From assembly GCA_005888425.1 (NCBI GenBank), contig VAZF01000088.1:1-13382 (forward strand): a stretch of DNA of 13,382 nt, in the 5' to 3' direction. How positions within the stretch are numbered: position 1 is the stretch's first letter; each line of letters opens with the position of its first letter. Below are positions 1-7,413 of this stretch, piece by piece. Under the pieces are notes generated by a model. It was not told the origin of the DNA. It saw only the letters and a list, made by a program, of their open reading frames with translations, and made no database searches. Both the position numbers and the translations under genes were made by a program. Origin of the DNA: Alphaproteobacteria bacterium. Lineage in GTDB: Bacteria; Pseudomonadota; Alphaproteobacteria; ATCC43930; CGMCC-115725.

Positions 1-525
1 TTCGCCTTCCTGCCCGGCGGCATGGGTATCCAGTTCGTCAAGCAATACGCGCAGGCTGGAATGCGCGAGAAGATCCCCCTCTACTCGGCCTTTACGGTCG
101 ATGAGACGACATTGCCGGCGATCGGGGATGCGGCGGATGGCAATTACGAGGTCGGCTTCTGGTCGCCCGACCTCGACAACCCGCGTAACGAGGAATTCGT
201 CGGCGCGTTTCGCCAGAAATACAATTACTGGCCGTCCTTCTATGCGGCGCAGAGCTTCGACGCGATCGCCATGATCGACCGCGCCGTCGCCGCCGTAAAA
301 GGTGATCTGGCCGACAAAAAGGGCATGATCGCCGCGCTGGAAAAGGCCGATTTCCCGTCGGTGCGCGGCAAATTCAAATACAACACCAACCATTTTCCGA
401 TCGAGAATTTTTACCTGCTGCGAATCGCCAAGTACCATGACGGCACGTTCGTGCGCAGGATCCAGAAGACCGTGTTCGCCGACCACGCCGACGCTTATGC
501 CGGCGAATGCAAGATGCAGCGTTAG
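1..525 (+). CDS. ABC transporter substrate-binding protein, branched-chain amino acid (HAAT) type, 3' part
   Basis: This is the C-terminal 174 residues of a periplasmic binding protein of the Leu/Ile/Val-binding type (Peripla_BP_6 fold); the reading frame is open to the left edge, so start and signal peptide lie outside the window. Recognisable family features are the lobe around 'KYNYWPSFYAAQSFDAI', typical of the hinge and second lobe of these proteins, and a C-terminal stretch 'FKYNTNHFPIENFYLLRI'. It should capture the substrate in the periplasm and deliver it to the LivH/LivM channel encoded directly downstream. The ligand cannot be read from the sequence: such proteins bind branched-chain amino acids, amides, urea or aromatic acids, so 'branched-chain amino acid' names the family, not the substrate. 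The gap to the next gene is 79 bp with no gene in it, so the five transporter genes probably form one operon. Confidence 0.9.
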   Translation, partial: FAFLPGGMGIQFVKQYAQAGMREKIPLYSAFTVDETTLPAIGDAADGNYEVGFWSPDLDNPRNEEFVGAFRQKYNYWPSFYAAQSFDAIAMIDRAVAAVKGDLADKKGMIAALEKADFPSVRGKFKYNTNHFPIENFYLLRIAKYHDGTFVRRIQKTVFADHADAYAGECKMQR

Positions 526-604
526 CGCATAGCTCTCTTCCCCAGCCAATCGAAGGTCGTAGAGCGACTTCGATGCGCAGCGCGCCCCAGTCCGCCATGC
601 AGCC

Positions 605-1522
605 GTGATCTACGCGGTCGAGCAGGTGCTGAACGGCGTCCAATTCGGCGTCATGCTGTTTCTGATGGCGGCCGGGTTGACCCTGATCTTCGGCATCATG
701 AACCTGATCAACCTGGCGCACGGCTCCCTCTACATGGTCGGCGCCTATGTCGCCGCCGCCATTTTCTCGGCGACCGGCTCTTTTCTCCTCGGCCTCGCCG
801 CCGCGCTTAGCGCCGCCGTTCTGGTCGGCATCGCGATTGAAATCATCGTTTTCCGAACACTCTACGAGCGTGATCATCTCGACCAGGTGCTCGCGACCTT
901 CGGCCTGATCCTGTTTTTCAACGAGATGGTGCGCATCCTTTGGGGATCGACCGCGCTTTATATGTCGGTACCCGGTTTTCTCAGCGGCCGTGTCGAGCTT
1001 CTGCCCGGCATACCCTATCCGGCCTACCGCGTTGCGATCATCGCGGTCGGGCTCGCGATCGCGCTGCTGTTGTACCTGCTGATCGCGCGTACCCGGATCG
1101 GCATGCTGATCCGGGCCGGCGCCAGCAACCGGGTCATGCTCGGCGCGCTCGGAATCAATGTAAGGCTGCTTTACACGCTCGTCTTTGCGATGGGGTCTGC
1201 GCTGGCGGCGCTCGCCGGTGTCATGGCGGGGCCGATCTTCACTGTCGAATCGGGCATGGGCGAAAGCGTCTTGATCCTCGCCTTTGTCGTGATCGTGATC
1301 GGCGGCATCGGCTCGATCCGCGGCGCCTTTGTCGCCGCATTGCTGGTCGGCGTCGTCGATGCGACCGGGCGCGCATTTCTGCGCCCTTTCCTGACAATCT
1401 TTATGGGCGGCAGCGCTGCCGCGAAATTCGGCCCAGCGCTCGCGTCGATGCTGATCTATATCCTGATGGCGGCGGTATTGTTCGTGCGGCCGCAAGGCTT
1501 GTTTCCGCCCAGGGGTCTCTAA
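605..1522 (+). CDS. livH: branched-chain amino acid-type ABC transporter permease LivH
   Basis: A 305-residue inner-membrane permease of the LivH family, which with LivM forms the translocation channel. Nearly the whole protein is hydrophobic helices. The N-terminal 'GLTLIFGIMNLINLAHGSLYMVGAY' block and the cytoplasmic coupling stretch 'VIVIGGIGSIRGAFVAALLVG' near residues 220-250 are diagnostic of the family. Length is normal for LivH. The start is GTG at 605: an in-frame TAG at 560-562 limits the upstream extension, no ATG lies between, and the next Met (about residue 17) would cut into the conserved first helix. No clear Shine-Dalgarno sequence precedes it. A tiny ATG frame at 597 ends in a TGA that overlaps this GTG. 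LivM begins 12 bp after the stop. Confidence 0.92.
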   Translation: MIYAVEQVLNGVQFGVMLFLMAAGLTLIFGIMNLINLAHGSLYMVGAYVAAAIFSATGSFLLGLAAALSAAVLVGIAIEIIVFRTLYERDHLDQVLATFGLILFFNEMVRILWGSTALYMSVPGFLSGRVELLPGIPYPAYRVAIIAVGLAIALLLYLLIARTRIGMLIRAGASNRVMLGALGINVRLLYTLVFAMGSALAALAGVMAGPIFTVESGMGESVLILAFVVIVIGGIGSIRGAFVAALLVGVVDATGRAFLRPFLTIFMGGSAAAKFGPALASMLIYILMAAVLFVRPQGLFPPRGL

Positions 1523-1534
1523 GGTGCGCCGCCG

Positions 1535-2380
1535 ATGAGCGGCAGATATGTCGCGATTTGTGTCGCGCTCGCCGCGCTGGCGCTGGTTCCGGCGGTCGCG
1601 ACAGTGGCCGACGCACCCTTCTACACCGGGCTGTTCGCTCGGATCATGGTGTTCGCGATCGCCGCGGTCAGTCTCGACCTGATCCTCGGCTATGGCGGGC
1701 TCGTCAGCTTTGGTCACGCCGCCTTAGCGGCGCTGGTCATCGGTTTCGTGTCGCTGCGCACTTCCGGTGTCTATTTCATCATGATCACCTTGGCGTTCGG
1801 CCAGATGGTGTATTTCGTCGCTATCGGGCTCAACGAGTATGGCGGCGACGACGGGCTGAACATCGCGCGGCACAGCGATTTTGGCGCCGCGCTCAATCTC
1901 GACCGCCCGGTCGTCTTCTACTACTTCGCCTACGGCTTGCTGCTGCTGTTTCTGTTTCTCGGCAATCGGATCGTGCAGTCGCGCTTCGGCATGCTGCTGC
2001 AGGGCGTCAAATCCAACGAGCGTCGGATGATCGCGCTCGGCTTCCCGACCTTCCGCTATAAGCTGACCGCCTTTGTCATGGCGGGTGCGGTCTGCGGTAT
2101 CGCCGGTGCGCTCTTCGCCAATCTGACCTTGTTTGTCTCGCCATCGATCATGCATTGGACCCGTTCCGGCGAGATCATGATGATGGTGATCCTCGGCGGG
2201 CTCGGCTCCCTGGTCGGGCCGGTGTTTGGCGCCGCTGCTTACCTGATCCTCGAAAGCGTGCTGTCGCGCCTGACCGAGCACTGGCAGGCGGTGCTCGGAC
2301 CGATCCTGATCCTGGTCGTGCTGTTCTCGAAGACTGGGCTCTACGGGATCTTTGCGCTCCCGCGGAGGCGCAGTGGCTGA
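1535..2380 (+). CDS. livM: branched-chain amino acid-type ABC transporter permease LivM
   Basis: A 281-residue polytopic inner-membrane permease, the partner of LivH. Family signatures are 'LDLILGYGGLVSFGHAALAALV' near residues 50-70 and 'MMMVILGGLGSLVGPVFGAAAYLILE' near residues 210-240; the latter is the cytoplasmic coupling-helix region that contacts the ATPases. It is at the short end for LivM, without the extra N-terminal helices of the E. coli protein. The ATG at 1535 has AAGGTG at 1521-1526 upstream at good spacing. The last eight bases overlap the GTG start of the next gene, which implies translational coupling to LivG. Confidence 0.92.
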   Translation: MSGRYVAICVALAALALVPAVATVADAPFYTGLFARIMVFAIAAVSLDLILGYGGLVSFGHAALAALVIGFVSLRTSGVYFIMITLAFGQMVYFVAIGLNEYGGDDGLNIARHSDFGAALNLDRPVVFYYFAYGLLLLFLFLGNRIVQSRFGMLLQGVKSNERRMIALGFPTFRYKLTAFVMAGAVCGIAGALFANLTLFVSPSIMHWTRSGEIMMMVILGGLGSLVGPVFGAAAYLILESVLSRLTEHWQAVLGPILILVVLFSKTGLYGIFALPRRRSG

Positions 2381-3125
2381 AGCGCTGCTCGAAACCGCCG
2401 GTCTCACGAAGCGTTTCGGCGGCCTCGTCGCGACCGGCGATGTTTCGCTGTCCATCGCGCCCGGCGAGATCCATGCCGTGATCGGACCCAACGGCGCCGG
2501 CAAAACGACCCTGATCGGCCAGCTCTCGGGTGAACTGACGCCTGACTCGGGCGCGATCCGTTTCGCGGGGGCCGAGATATCGCGGCTGGGCCCGGCTCGC
2601 CGCGCCGCGCTCGGCATCGCCCGCTCGTTTCAGATCACCAGCATCTTCCGCGAGTTCACCGCGCTCGACAATGTCGCGCTGGCGATTCAGGCGCGGGCTG
2701 GGCACAGCTTCCGTTTCTGGCGCGCCGCTCGCCGCGATGCGAGGCTGCGCGATCCGGCGTTCGCTGCGCTGGGCGTCGTCGGGCTTGCTGGACGCGCGGA
2801 GCTGGTAGCGGGGTCGCTGTCGCATGGCGAAAGGCGCGCTCTCGAGCTCGCGATGGCGCTCGCGACCGCGCCGCGGCTGCTGCTGCTCGACGAGCCGACG
2901 GCCGGCATGGGCCCTGAGGAATCCGCCTCGATGGTGCGTCTCCTCGCGGGGCTCAAGGGCCGGTTCTCGATCGTCCTGGTCGAGCACGACATGGACGCGG
3001 TCTTCGCGCTCGCGGATCGGATCACGGTGATGGTCTACGGGCGCGTCATCGCCTCCGGCACACCGGCGGTGATTCGCGCGGACCCCGAGGTTCGCCGCGC
3101 CTATCTCGGCGAGGAAGGCGGCTGA
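2373..3125 (+). CDS. livG: branched-chain amino acid-type ABC transporter ATP-binding protein LivG
   Basis: A 250-residue ATPase subunit of the importer. Visible motifs are Walker A 'GPNGAGKTT' (residues 38-46), signature 'LSHGERRALELA' (His in place of the usual third-position Gly or Tyr), Walker B 'LLLLDEPTAGMGPEE', and switch His in 'VLVEHDMDAVFALADRI'. The 'RADPEVRRAYLGE' C-terminus is typical of LivG rather than LivF. I chose GTG at 2373 because a clean GGAGG (2364-2368) sits just before it and the protein then begins at the first conserved strand; a TTG at 2352 would add seven unconserved residues. The start overlaps the end of livM by 8 bp. LivF follows after a 40-bp gap. Confidence 0.92.
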   Translation: MAEALLETAGLTKRFGGLVATGDVSLSIAPGEIHAVIGPNGAGKTTLIGQLSGELTPDSGAIRFAGAEISRLGPARRAALGIARSFQITSIFREFTALDNVALAIQARAGHSFRFWRAARRDARLRDPAFAALGVVGLAGRAELVAGSLSHGERRALELAMALATAPRLLLLDEPTAGMGPEESASMVRLLAGLKGRFSIVLVEHDMDAVFALADRITVMVYGRVIASGTPAVIRADPEVRRAYLGEEGG

Positions 3126-3165
3126 TGCGCCGCGGCGCACCTGATAATGGAGCGGCACTACCCTG

Positions 3166-3867
3166 ATGCTTGAAGTCAGCGGACTGGAAGCCGGCTATGG
3201 CGACGGCCGGGTGCTGTTCGGGGTCGATCTGGCCGTCGGCGCGGGCGAGGTCGTGACCCTCCTCGGGCGCAACGGCATGGGAAAGACCACGACACTATCG
3301 ACCATCATCGGGATCGTACGGGCCGAGGGCGGGGCGATACGCTTCGAGGGCGCGCCGATCCACGATCTGCCGCCCTATCGCATCGCCCGGCTGGGGCTCG
3401 GACTGGTGCCGGAGGGCCGGCAGATCTTTCCCAATTTGACCGTACGCGAGAACCTGGTCGCGACCGCCAACCGAGGCATGGAGGCGAAGGGCCGGTGGAC
3501 GCTCGATTCGGTGCTCGACCTGTTCCCGGCGTTGCGCGAGCGGCTCGGCAGCCTCGGCGCGCTGTTGTCGGGCGGCGAACAGCAAATGCTGGCGATCGGG
3601 CGCGCCCTGATGACAAATCCCCGCCTGCTGCTGCTCGACGAAGCGACCGAGGGCTTGGCGCCGCGTATTCGTGACGAGATCTGGCGGGTGCTGGCGCGGC
3701 TCAAGGAAGGCGGCCAGGCGATCCTCGTGGTCGACAAGAACATCGCGCCGCTGCTGCGTCTCGCGGACCGCCACTACATCCTCGAAAAAGGCCGAACGGT
3801 ATGGTCCGGCGTCTCCGCCGAACTGGCTGCCGCCCCCGAGTTGCTGCACCGCTATTTGGGTGTCTGA
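3166..3867 (+). CDS. livF: branched-chain amino acid-type ABC transporter ATP-binding protein LivF
   Basis: A 233-residue second ATPase of the importer. Motifs are Walker A 'GRNGMGKTT' (residues 34-42), signature 'LLSGGEQQMLAIGRAL', Walker B 'LLLLDEATEGLAP' (most LivF proteins have DEPSEGLAP), then 'ILVVDKNIAPLLRLADRHYILEKG'. The position of the usual H-loop His is Asn, as in most LivF proteins ('VEQN'); here it reads VDKN. The C-terminus 'LLHRYLGV' is the LivF standard. The ATG at 3166 is preceded by GGAG at 3149-3152. This is the last transporter gene. The following 88 bp hold no gene and no convincing terminator, so read-through into the heme-protein gene is possible. Confidence 0.92.
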   Translation: MLEVSGLEAGYGDGRVLFGVDLAVGAGEVVTLLGRNGMGKTTTLSTIIGIVRAEGGAIRFEGAPIHDLPPYRIARLGLGLVPEGRQIFPNLTVRENLVATANRGMEAKGRWTLDSVLDLFPALRERLGSLGALLSGGEQQMLAIGRALMTNPRLLLLDEATEGLAPRIRDEIWRVLARLKEGGQAILVVDKNIAPLLRLADRHYILEKGRTVWSGVSAELAAAPELLHRYLGV

Positions 3868-3955
3868 CGCGGTGAACCGGAGGCCTCGGCCAGCCGGAAT
3901 CTTGCCTCTCCGCGGGCAACCGTGCACAGTCGCGGGACAAGGGGGAAGAACATTG

Positions 3956-4756
3956 ATGGCGAGTAAAGGACTGCCGGGCTCGGGCGGCTGGATGGGTCGT
4001 CTGGTGAACGCGCTGATCGGCCTTGTGCTGATGGGTATCGCGGCGTCGGTTTCGGTCGCCGCGACGGAGCCGGCGGCGGAAGATGCGGCAATCGCGCAAA
4101 GCCTCGCTGAGATGCTGCGCGACGCGCGCGCGATCATCTCCAACAACCAGAGCAAGATCAACGATCCCGAGATCGGCGATAAGGGGCTCACCGCCAAACT
4201 CGTGCTCGACCAGGCGATCGACAACTACAAGAAGAATACGGGCGTGGACCCGGCGACGATCGATCCCAACTCGCGCCACGGCCGGCTGCTGCGTGCGATG
4301 ATGGCGGCGATCGGCGAGGTTATGGACGCCAACCAATCGACGATCAACGCCAAGGGGATCGGGTTCAAGGCCTTCATCCCGGCGGTGTTCGGGCGGCTGG
4401 TCGGTGAATCCTTCGCACGGCTCGCCAGTGGCGAGGCTGAATTAAAGGTCACCGCGCCGCCCGAACTCGTGCGCAACCGCAAGGCGCGCCCCGATAGCTT
4501 CGAAGAGAACATCATCAAGACCAAGCTCGTCGAGCCCGCTTGGCCGCGTGGCCAGCCCTATTCGGAGATGACCGACGCCAAGGGGCGGCCCGCCTACCGC
4601 GTCATGGTGCCGGAATATTATGCCGCCTCCTGCCTGACCTGCCACGGCAGTCCGAAGGGCGAGATGGACATCACCGGCTACCCGAAGGAAGGCGCCAAGC
4701 AGGACGATCTCGGCGGCGTCATCAGCATCACGCTGTACCGGGCGCAGGCCCAATGA
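3956..4756 (+). CDS. exported single-heme c protein, DUF3365 / Tll0287-like
   Basis: A 266-residue protein with a Sec-type N-terminus: a hydrophobic stretch 'LVNALIGLVLMGIAASVSVAA' around residues 16-36, with likely cleavage after 'SVSVAA'. The mature part matches my memory of the DUF3365 (Tll0287-like) heme domain, which has a PAS-like fold. It contains one heme c-binding motif, C226-L-T-C229-H230, in the usual 'YYAASCLTCHG' context, followed by the 'DITGYPKEGAKQDDLGGVISI' tail. The family carries one covalently bound heme and is often fused to HAMP or kinase modules as a redox or gas sensor; here it is a separate gene just before a histidine kinase. The ATG at 3956 has GGGGGAAG (3941-3948) at good spacing; an in-frame TTG at 3953 is less likely. 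The stop overlaps an ATG (ATGA, 4753-4756), the first step of a start/stop relay to the kinase gene. Confidence 0.85.
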   Translation: MASKGLPGSGGWMGRLVNALIGLVLMGIAASVSVAATEPAAEDAAIAQSLAEMLRDARAIISNNQSKINDPEIGDKGLTAKLVLDQAIDNYKKNTGVDPATIDPNSRHGRLLRAMMAAIGEVMDANQSTINAKGIGFKAFIPAVFGRLVGESFARLASGEAELKVTAPPELVRNRKARPDSFEENIIKTKLVEPAWPRGQPYSEMTDAKGRPAYRVMVPEYYAASCLTCHGSPKGEMDITGYPKEGAKQDDLGGVISITLYRAQAQ

Positions 4757-4810
4757 CGCCGGGGATGACGCAGACTCAATGACCCCGACTCGATGACCCC
4801 GACTCGATGA
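4753..4810 (+). repeat. 14-bp tandem repeat forming an ATGA stop/start relay between heme protein and kinase
   Basis: The junction contains two exact copies of a 14-bp unit (ATGACCCCGACTCG) at 4779-4792 and 4793-4806, a diverged copy at 4765-4778, and a partial copy at 4753-4764. Because 14 is not a multiple of three, each copy opens a different frame, and each mini-frame ends in a TGA that overlaps the next ATG. The heme-protein TGA (4754-4756) overlaps ATG 4753. The frame from 4753 (9 codons) stops at 4780-4782 over ATG 4779. That frame (M-T-P-T-R) stops at 4794-4796 over ATG 4793. That one (M-T-P-T-R) stops at 4808-4810 over ATG 4807, the kinase start. No Shine-Dalgarno-like sequence precedes the kinase ATG, which suits termination-reinitiation. 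Confidence 0.85.
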
Positions 4811-7026
4811 CAGTGTCGCCGTCCTATCCGGACCCGGCCGCCGCCGTCACGGCCGACGGGACGGCTCCGAGGGCGAGCGGCGCCCGGACGGGTCTGCTCG
4901 GCAGGGTGACAATCCGTGCCCGGCTGATCCTGTTGTCGAGCGCGCTGCTGATTATCCTCGTTGCAACCAATCTGTACCTGACGCGGAAGCTCTCGACGAA
5001 TGCCGCCGGCATGATTGAAACGGCGGAATTGCTCAGGACGATCGAACAGGCGAACAACGCGCAGATCGCGTTTGGCGAGGTCCGCTACTGGATGGCCGAC
5101 CTCGCGGTGAGCCTCTTGACGCTGCCGGAAACGAATGCAAAGGCAGCGCATGTCCGCATGGAGCGCTATCTCGACCAGCTCGCCGCGCGCAAGCCGGACC
5201 GTATCGCCGCCGTGCGGCGGGAGCTCGCAGAATATGACGATCTCGCGGCCAAAGCGGTCGACGAATACACCGCCGACCGCCGCGTCATCGGTAATTCTCT
5301 CCTCGCGCAGTCGCGCCAACACGGCGTCGCAGTCGATAAATTGCTCGGTTCGATCGTGACCGAGCTGACGCAGGAGGCGGTCGCCGCCCGCGACCGCGTC
5401 GTGACCGAAGCCGGCGTCGCGACACGGCTGTCGCAGATTGTGACGCTTGCGACGGTGCTCGCCGGCGCGTTGCTGACGTTTTTTGTGTTGCGCTCGATCG
5501 CTCGGCCGCTGCGCCGGCTCGTCGTCGCGATGGACGGCCTCAATGCCGGCAACACCGCCGTCGACATCCCGGCGCCCGGGCCGGACGAGATGGGCGCGAT
5601 GGCGCGCACGCTGGCGGCATTCCGCGACACGACACAGGAGTTGCGCGAGTCCCTCGAATATCAGATGGCGACGAGTGATGTCCTCAAGGTCATCAGCCGC
5701 TCGACCTTCGATCTGCAGCCTGTTCTGGATACCGTGGTCGAAACCGCTGCCCGGCTCTGCAGCGCTGAAATGGGAATGATCGCCAAACGCGATGGCGATG
5801 TGTATCGGACGGTCTCTACCTTCGCCTTCTCGCCTGAGTTCAGAGCCGTCGCTCAAGACCTTATCTTCGAGCCCGGACGCGGCAGCGTTATCGGACGGGC
5901 AGCGCAGGGGCTGGCGGTGGTGCAAGTCGAGGATCTTGCCGCCGACCGGGATTACGCTCTGCCTGAGGTGATAGCCGTCGGCCACATGCGAACCGCGCTC
6001 GGCGTCCCGCTGCTGCGCGAAGGTGAGCCGACCGGCGTGCTTTATCTTGCCCGTCAGCGGGTTGAGCCGTTTACCGAACGGCAGGTTGAATTGGTGCGCA
6101 CCTTCGCCGACCAGGCGGTCATCGCGATCGAGAACGCTCGGTTGCTGACCGAGACTCGTGATGCCCGCGTTACGGCCGAGGCGGCGCTCGGGGAATTGCA
6201 GGCGGCGCAGGCCAATCTGGTCCACGCCGAGAAGATGGCCTCATTGGGTCAGCTGACCGCCGGCATCGCCCACGAGATCAAGAACCCGCTCAACTTCGTC
6301 AACAACTTCGCCAATCTGTCGGTGGAGCTGCTCGATGAGCTGAAGGAAGCGGCTGCTCCGGCACTGGAGAGGCTCGGCGGCGACAAGCGTGCCGACATCG
6401 ACGACACGATTCAGATGCTGACCGGCAATCTTGGAAAGATCGCCGAGCACGGCCGCCGCGCCGACGGCATCGTCCGCAGCATGTTGTTGCACTCGCGGGG
6501 CGGCAGCGGCGAGTGGCAGAGCGTCGATCTGAACGGCCTGATCGAGGAGACGCTGAACCTCGCCTATCACGGCGCACGCGCCCAGGATCAGAGCTTTAAC
6601 ATCACGATGGAGCGCGATCTCGACGCGAAGCTGGCGCCGATCGAAGTGGTGCCGCAGGACATCACGCGCGTCTTCCTGAACCTGTTCGGCAACGGGTTTT
6701 ACGCCGCCGCCAAGAAGACCCGCGAGGCGGGCGACCGGCCGGTGCTGAAGGTGATGACGCGAGATCTCGGGAACGAGGTCGAGATCCGGGTACGCGATAA
6801 CGGCACCGGGATCGCGCCGGAAAGTCGGGCCCGGCTGTTCCAGCCGTTCTTTACGACAAAGCCGACCGGGGAGGGGACCGGGCTCGGGCTGTCGATCAGC
6901 TACGACATCGTGACGCAGCAGCATGGCGGCACGATCGGCGTTGATAGCGAGTTGGGTGTCTTCACCGAATTTACCGTGCGCCTGCCGCGGCGCGCACATG
7001 GCATAACAGCCGGGAGAGCGGCGTGA
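4807..7026 (+). CDS. membrane sensor histidine kinase (HAMP-GAF-HisKA-HATPase)
   Basis: A 739-residue hybrid-free histidine kinase. Order of parts: cytoplasmic N-tail; TM1 about 40-57; a helical periplasmic region of about 150 residues resembling four-helix-bundle sensor domains; TM2 about 211-229; HAMP about 230-283; GAF about 304-447; a short coiled coil; HisKA with H-box 'GIAHEIKNPLNF' (phospho-acceptor H489); HATPase with N-box 'LNLFGNGFYAA' (N629), G1 'DNGTGI' (D664 first) and G2 'GEGTGLGLS' (from about 688). All catalytic motifs are present, so it should autophosphorylate. The periplasmic part contains no heme motif; the preceding DUF3365 heme protein could supply that input in trans (inference). 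The ATG at 4807 is the end of the ATGA relay. The stop overlaps the receiver gene as GTGA, so kinase and receiver are translationally coupled and are the probable phosphotransfer pair. Confidence 0.93.
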   Translation: MTVSPSYPDPAAAVTADGTAPRASGARTGLLGRVTIRARLILLSSALLIILVATNLYLTRKLSTNAAGMIETAELLRTIEQANNAQIAFGEVRYWMADLAVSLLTLPETNAKAAHVRMERYLDQLAARKPDRIAAVRRELAEYDDLAAKAVDEYTADRRVIGNSLLAQSRQHGVAVDKLLGSIVTELTQEAVAARDRVVTEAGVATRLSQIVTLATVLAGALLTFFVLRSIARPLRRLVVAMDGLNAGNTAVDIPAPGPDEMGAMARTLAAFRDTTQELRESLEYQMATSDVLKVISRSTFDLQPVLDTVVETAARLCSAEMGMIAKRDGDVYRTVSTFAFSPEFRAVAQDLIFEPGRGSVIGRAAQGLAVVQVEDLAADRDYALPEVIAVGHMRTALGVPLLREGEPTGVLYLARQRVEPFTERQVELVRTFADQAVIAIENARLLTETRDARVTAEAALGELQAAQANLVHAEKMASLGQLTAGIAHEIKNPLNFVNNFANLSVELLDELKEAAAPALERLGGDKRADIDDTIQMLTGNLGKIAEHGRRADGIVRSMLLHSRGGSGEWQSVDLNGLIEETLNLAYHGARAQDQSFNITMERDLDAKLAPIEVVPQDITRVFLNLFGNGFYAAAKKTREAGDRPVLKVMTRDLGNEVEIRVRDNGTGIAPESRARLFQPFFTTKPTGEGTGLGLSISYDIVTQQHGGTIGVDSELGVFTEFTVRLPRRAHGITAGRAA

Positions 7027-7412
7027 GTCTGAGTATCCTGATTGTCGATGACGAGCCGGACGTCGCCGAACTGTTCCGGCAGCGCTTTCGCCGCGAGGTG
7101 CGGCAGGGCCTTTACGTGCTGCATTTTGCCGGCTCCGGCGAAGAGGCGCTGGAAAGGCTCGACACCGGCATCCGCCCGGAACTCATCGTCATCCTGTCCG
7201 ACATCAACATGCCGGGCATGGACGGGCTGGCGCTGTTACGCGAGATCAAGGAGCGCCGGCCCGGGCTGCCAGTCATGATGGTGACGGCCTATGGCGACGA
7301 CGAACGGCGCCGCCGGGCCAGCGAATATGGCGCCGCCGATTTCCTGTCGAAACCGGTCGATTTCGACCAGCTCAAATCGCGGCTGCGCGACCTGCTGCCG
7401 TCGGCCGGCTGA
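7023..7412 (+). CDS. single-domain response regulator (CheY-like receiver)
   Basis: A 129-residue protein consisting only of a receiver domain. The acidic pair is D9-D10 in 'ILIVDDEPDV', the phospho-acceptor is D60 in 'ILSDINMPGMDG', the switch Thr is in 'MMVTAYGDD', and the conserved Lys is in 'FLSKPVDF', so the active site is complete. There is no output domain; it must act by protein contact or as a phosphate relay or sink. GTG at 7023 overlaps the kinase stop (GTGA), which fixes the start and supports pairing with that kinase. The following cyclase gene starts one base after this stop. Because that cyclase lacks its own phospho-acceptor (see its entry), this protein is a candidate to carry the kinase signal to it; this is inference. 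Confidence 0.93.
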   Translation: MSLSILIVDDEPDVAELFRQRFRREVRQGLYVLHFAGSGEEALERLDTGIRPELIVILSDINMPGMDGLALLREIKERRPGLPVMMVTAYGDDERRRRASEYGAADFLSKPVDFDQLKSRLRDLLPSAG

Positions 7413-7413
7413 A

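Noticed and set aside
374..1717. 447-codon open frame on the - strand, and the similar long - strand frame at 4678-6225
   Set aside because: Both lie opposite clearly recognised genes (livH/livM and the histidine kinase), have low-complexity Arg/Asp/His-rich translations and no known domain. They are a by-product of high GC codon use.
3671..3955. Upstream extension of the heme-protein frame into livF
   Set aside because: The extension is out of frame with livF and lies inside it. The signal peptide and ribosome-binding site place the start at 3956.
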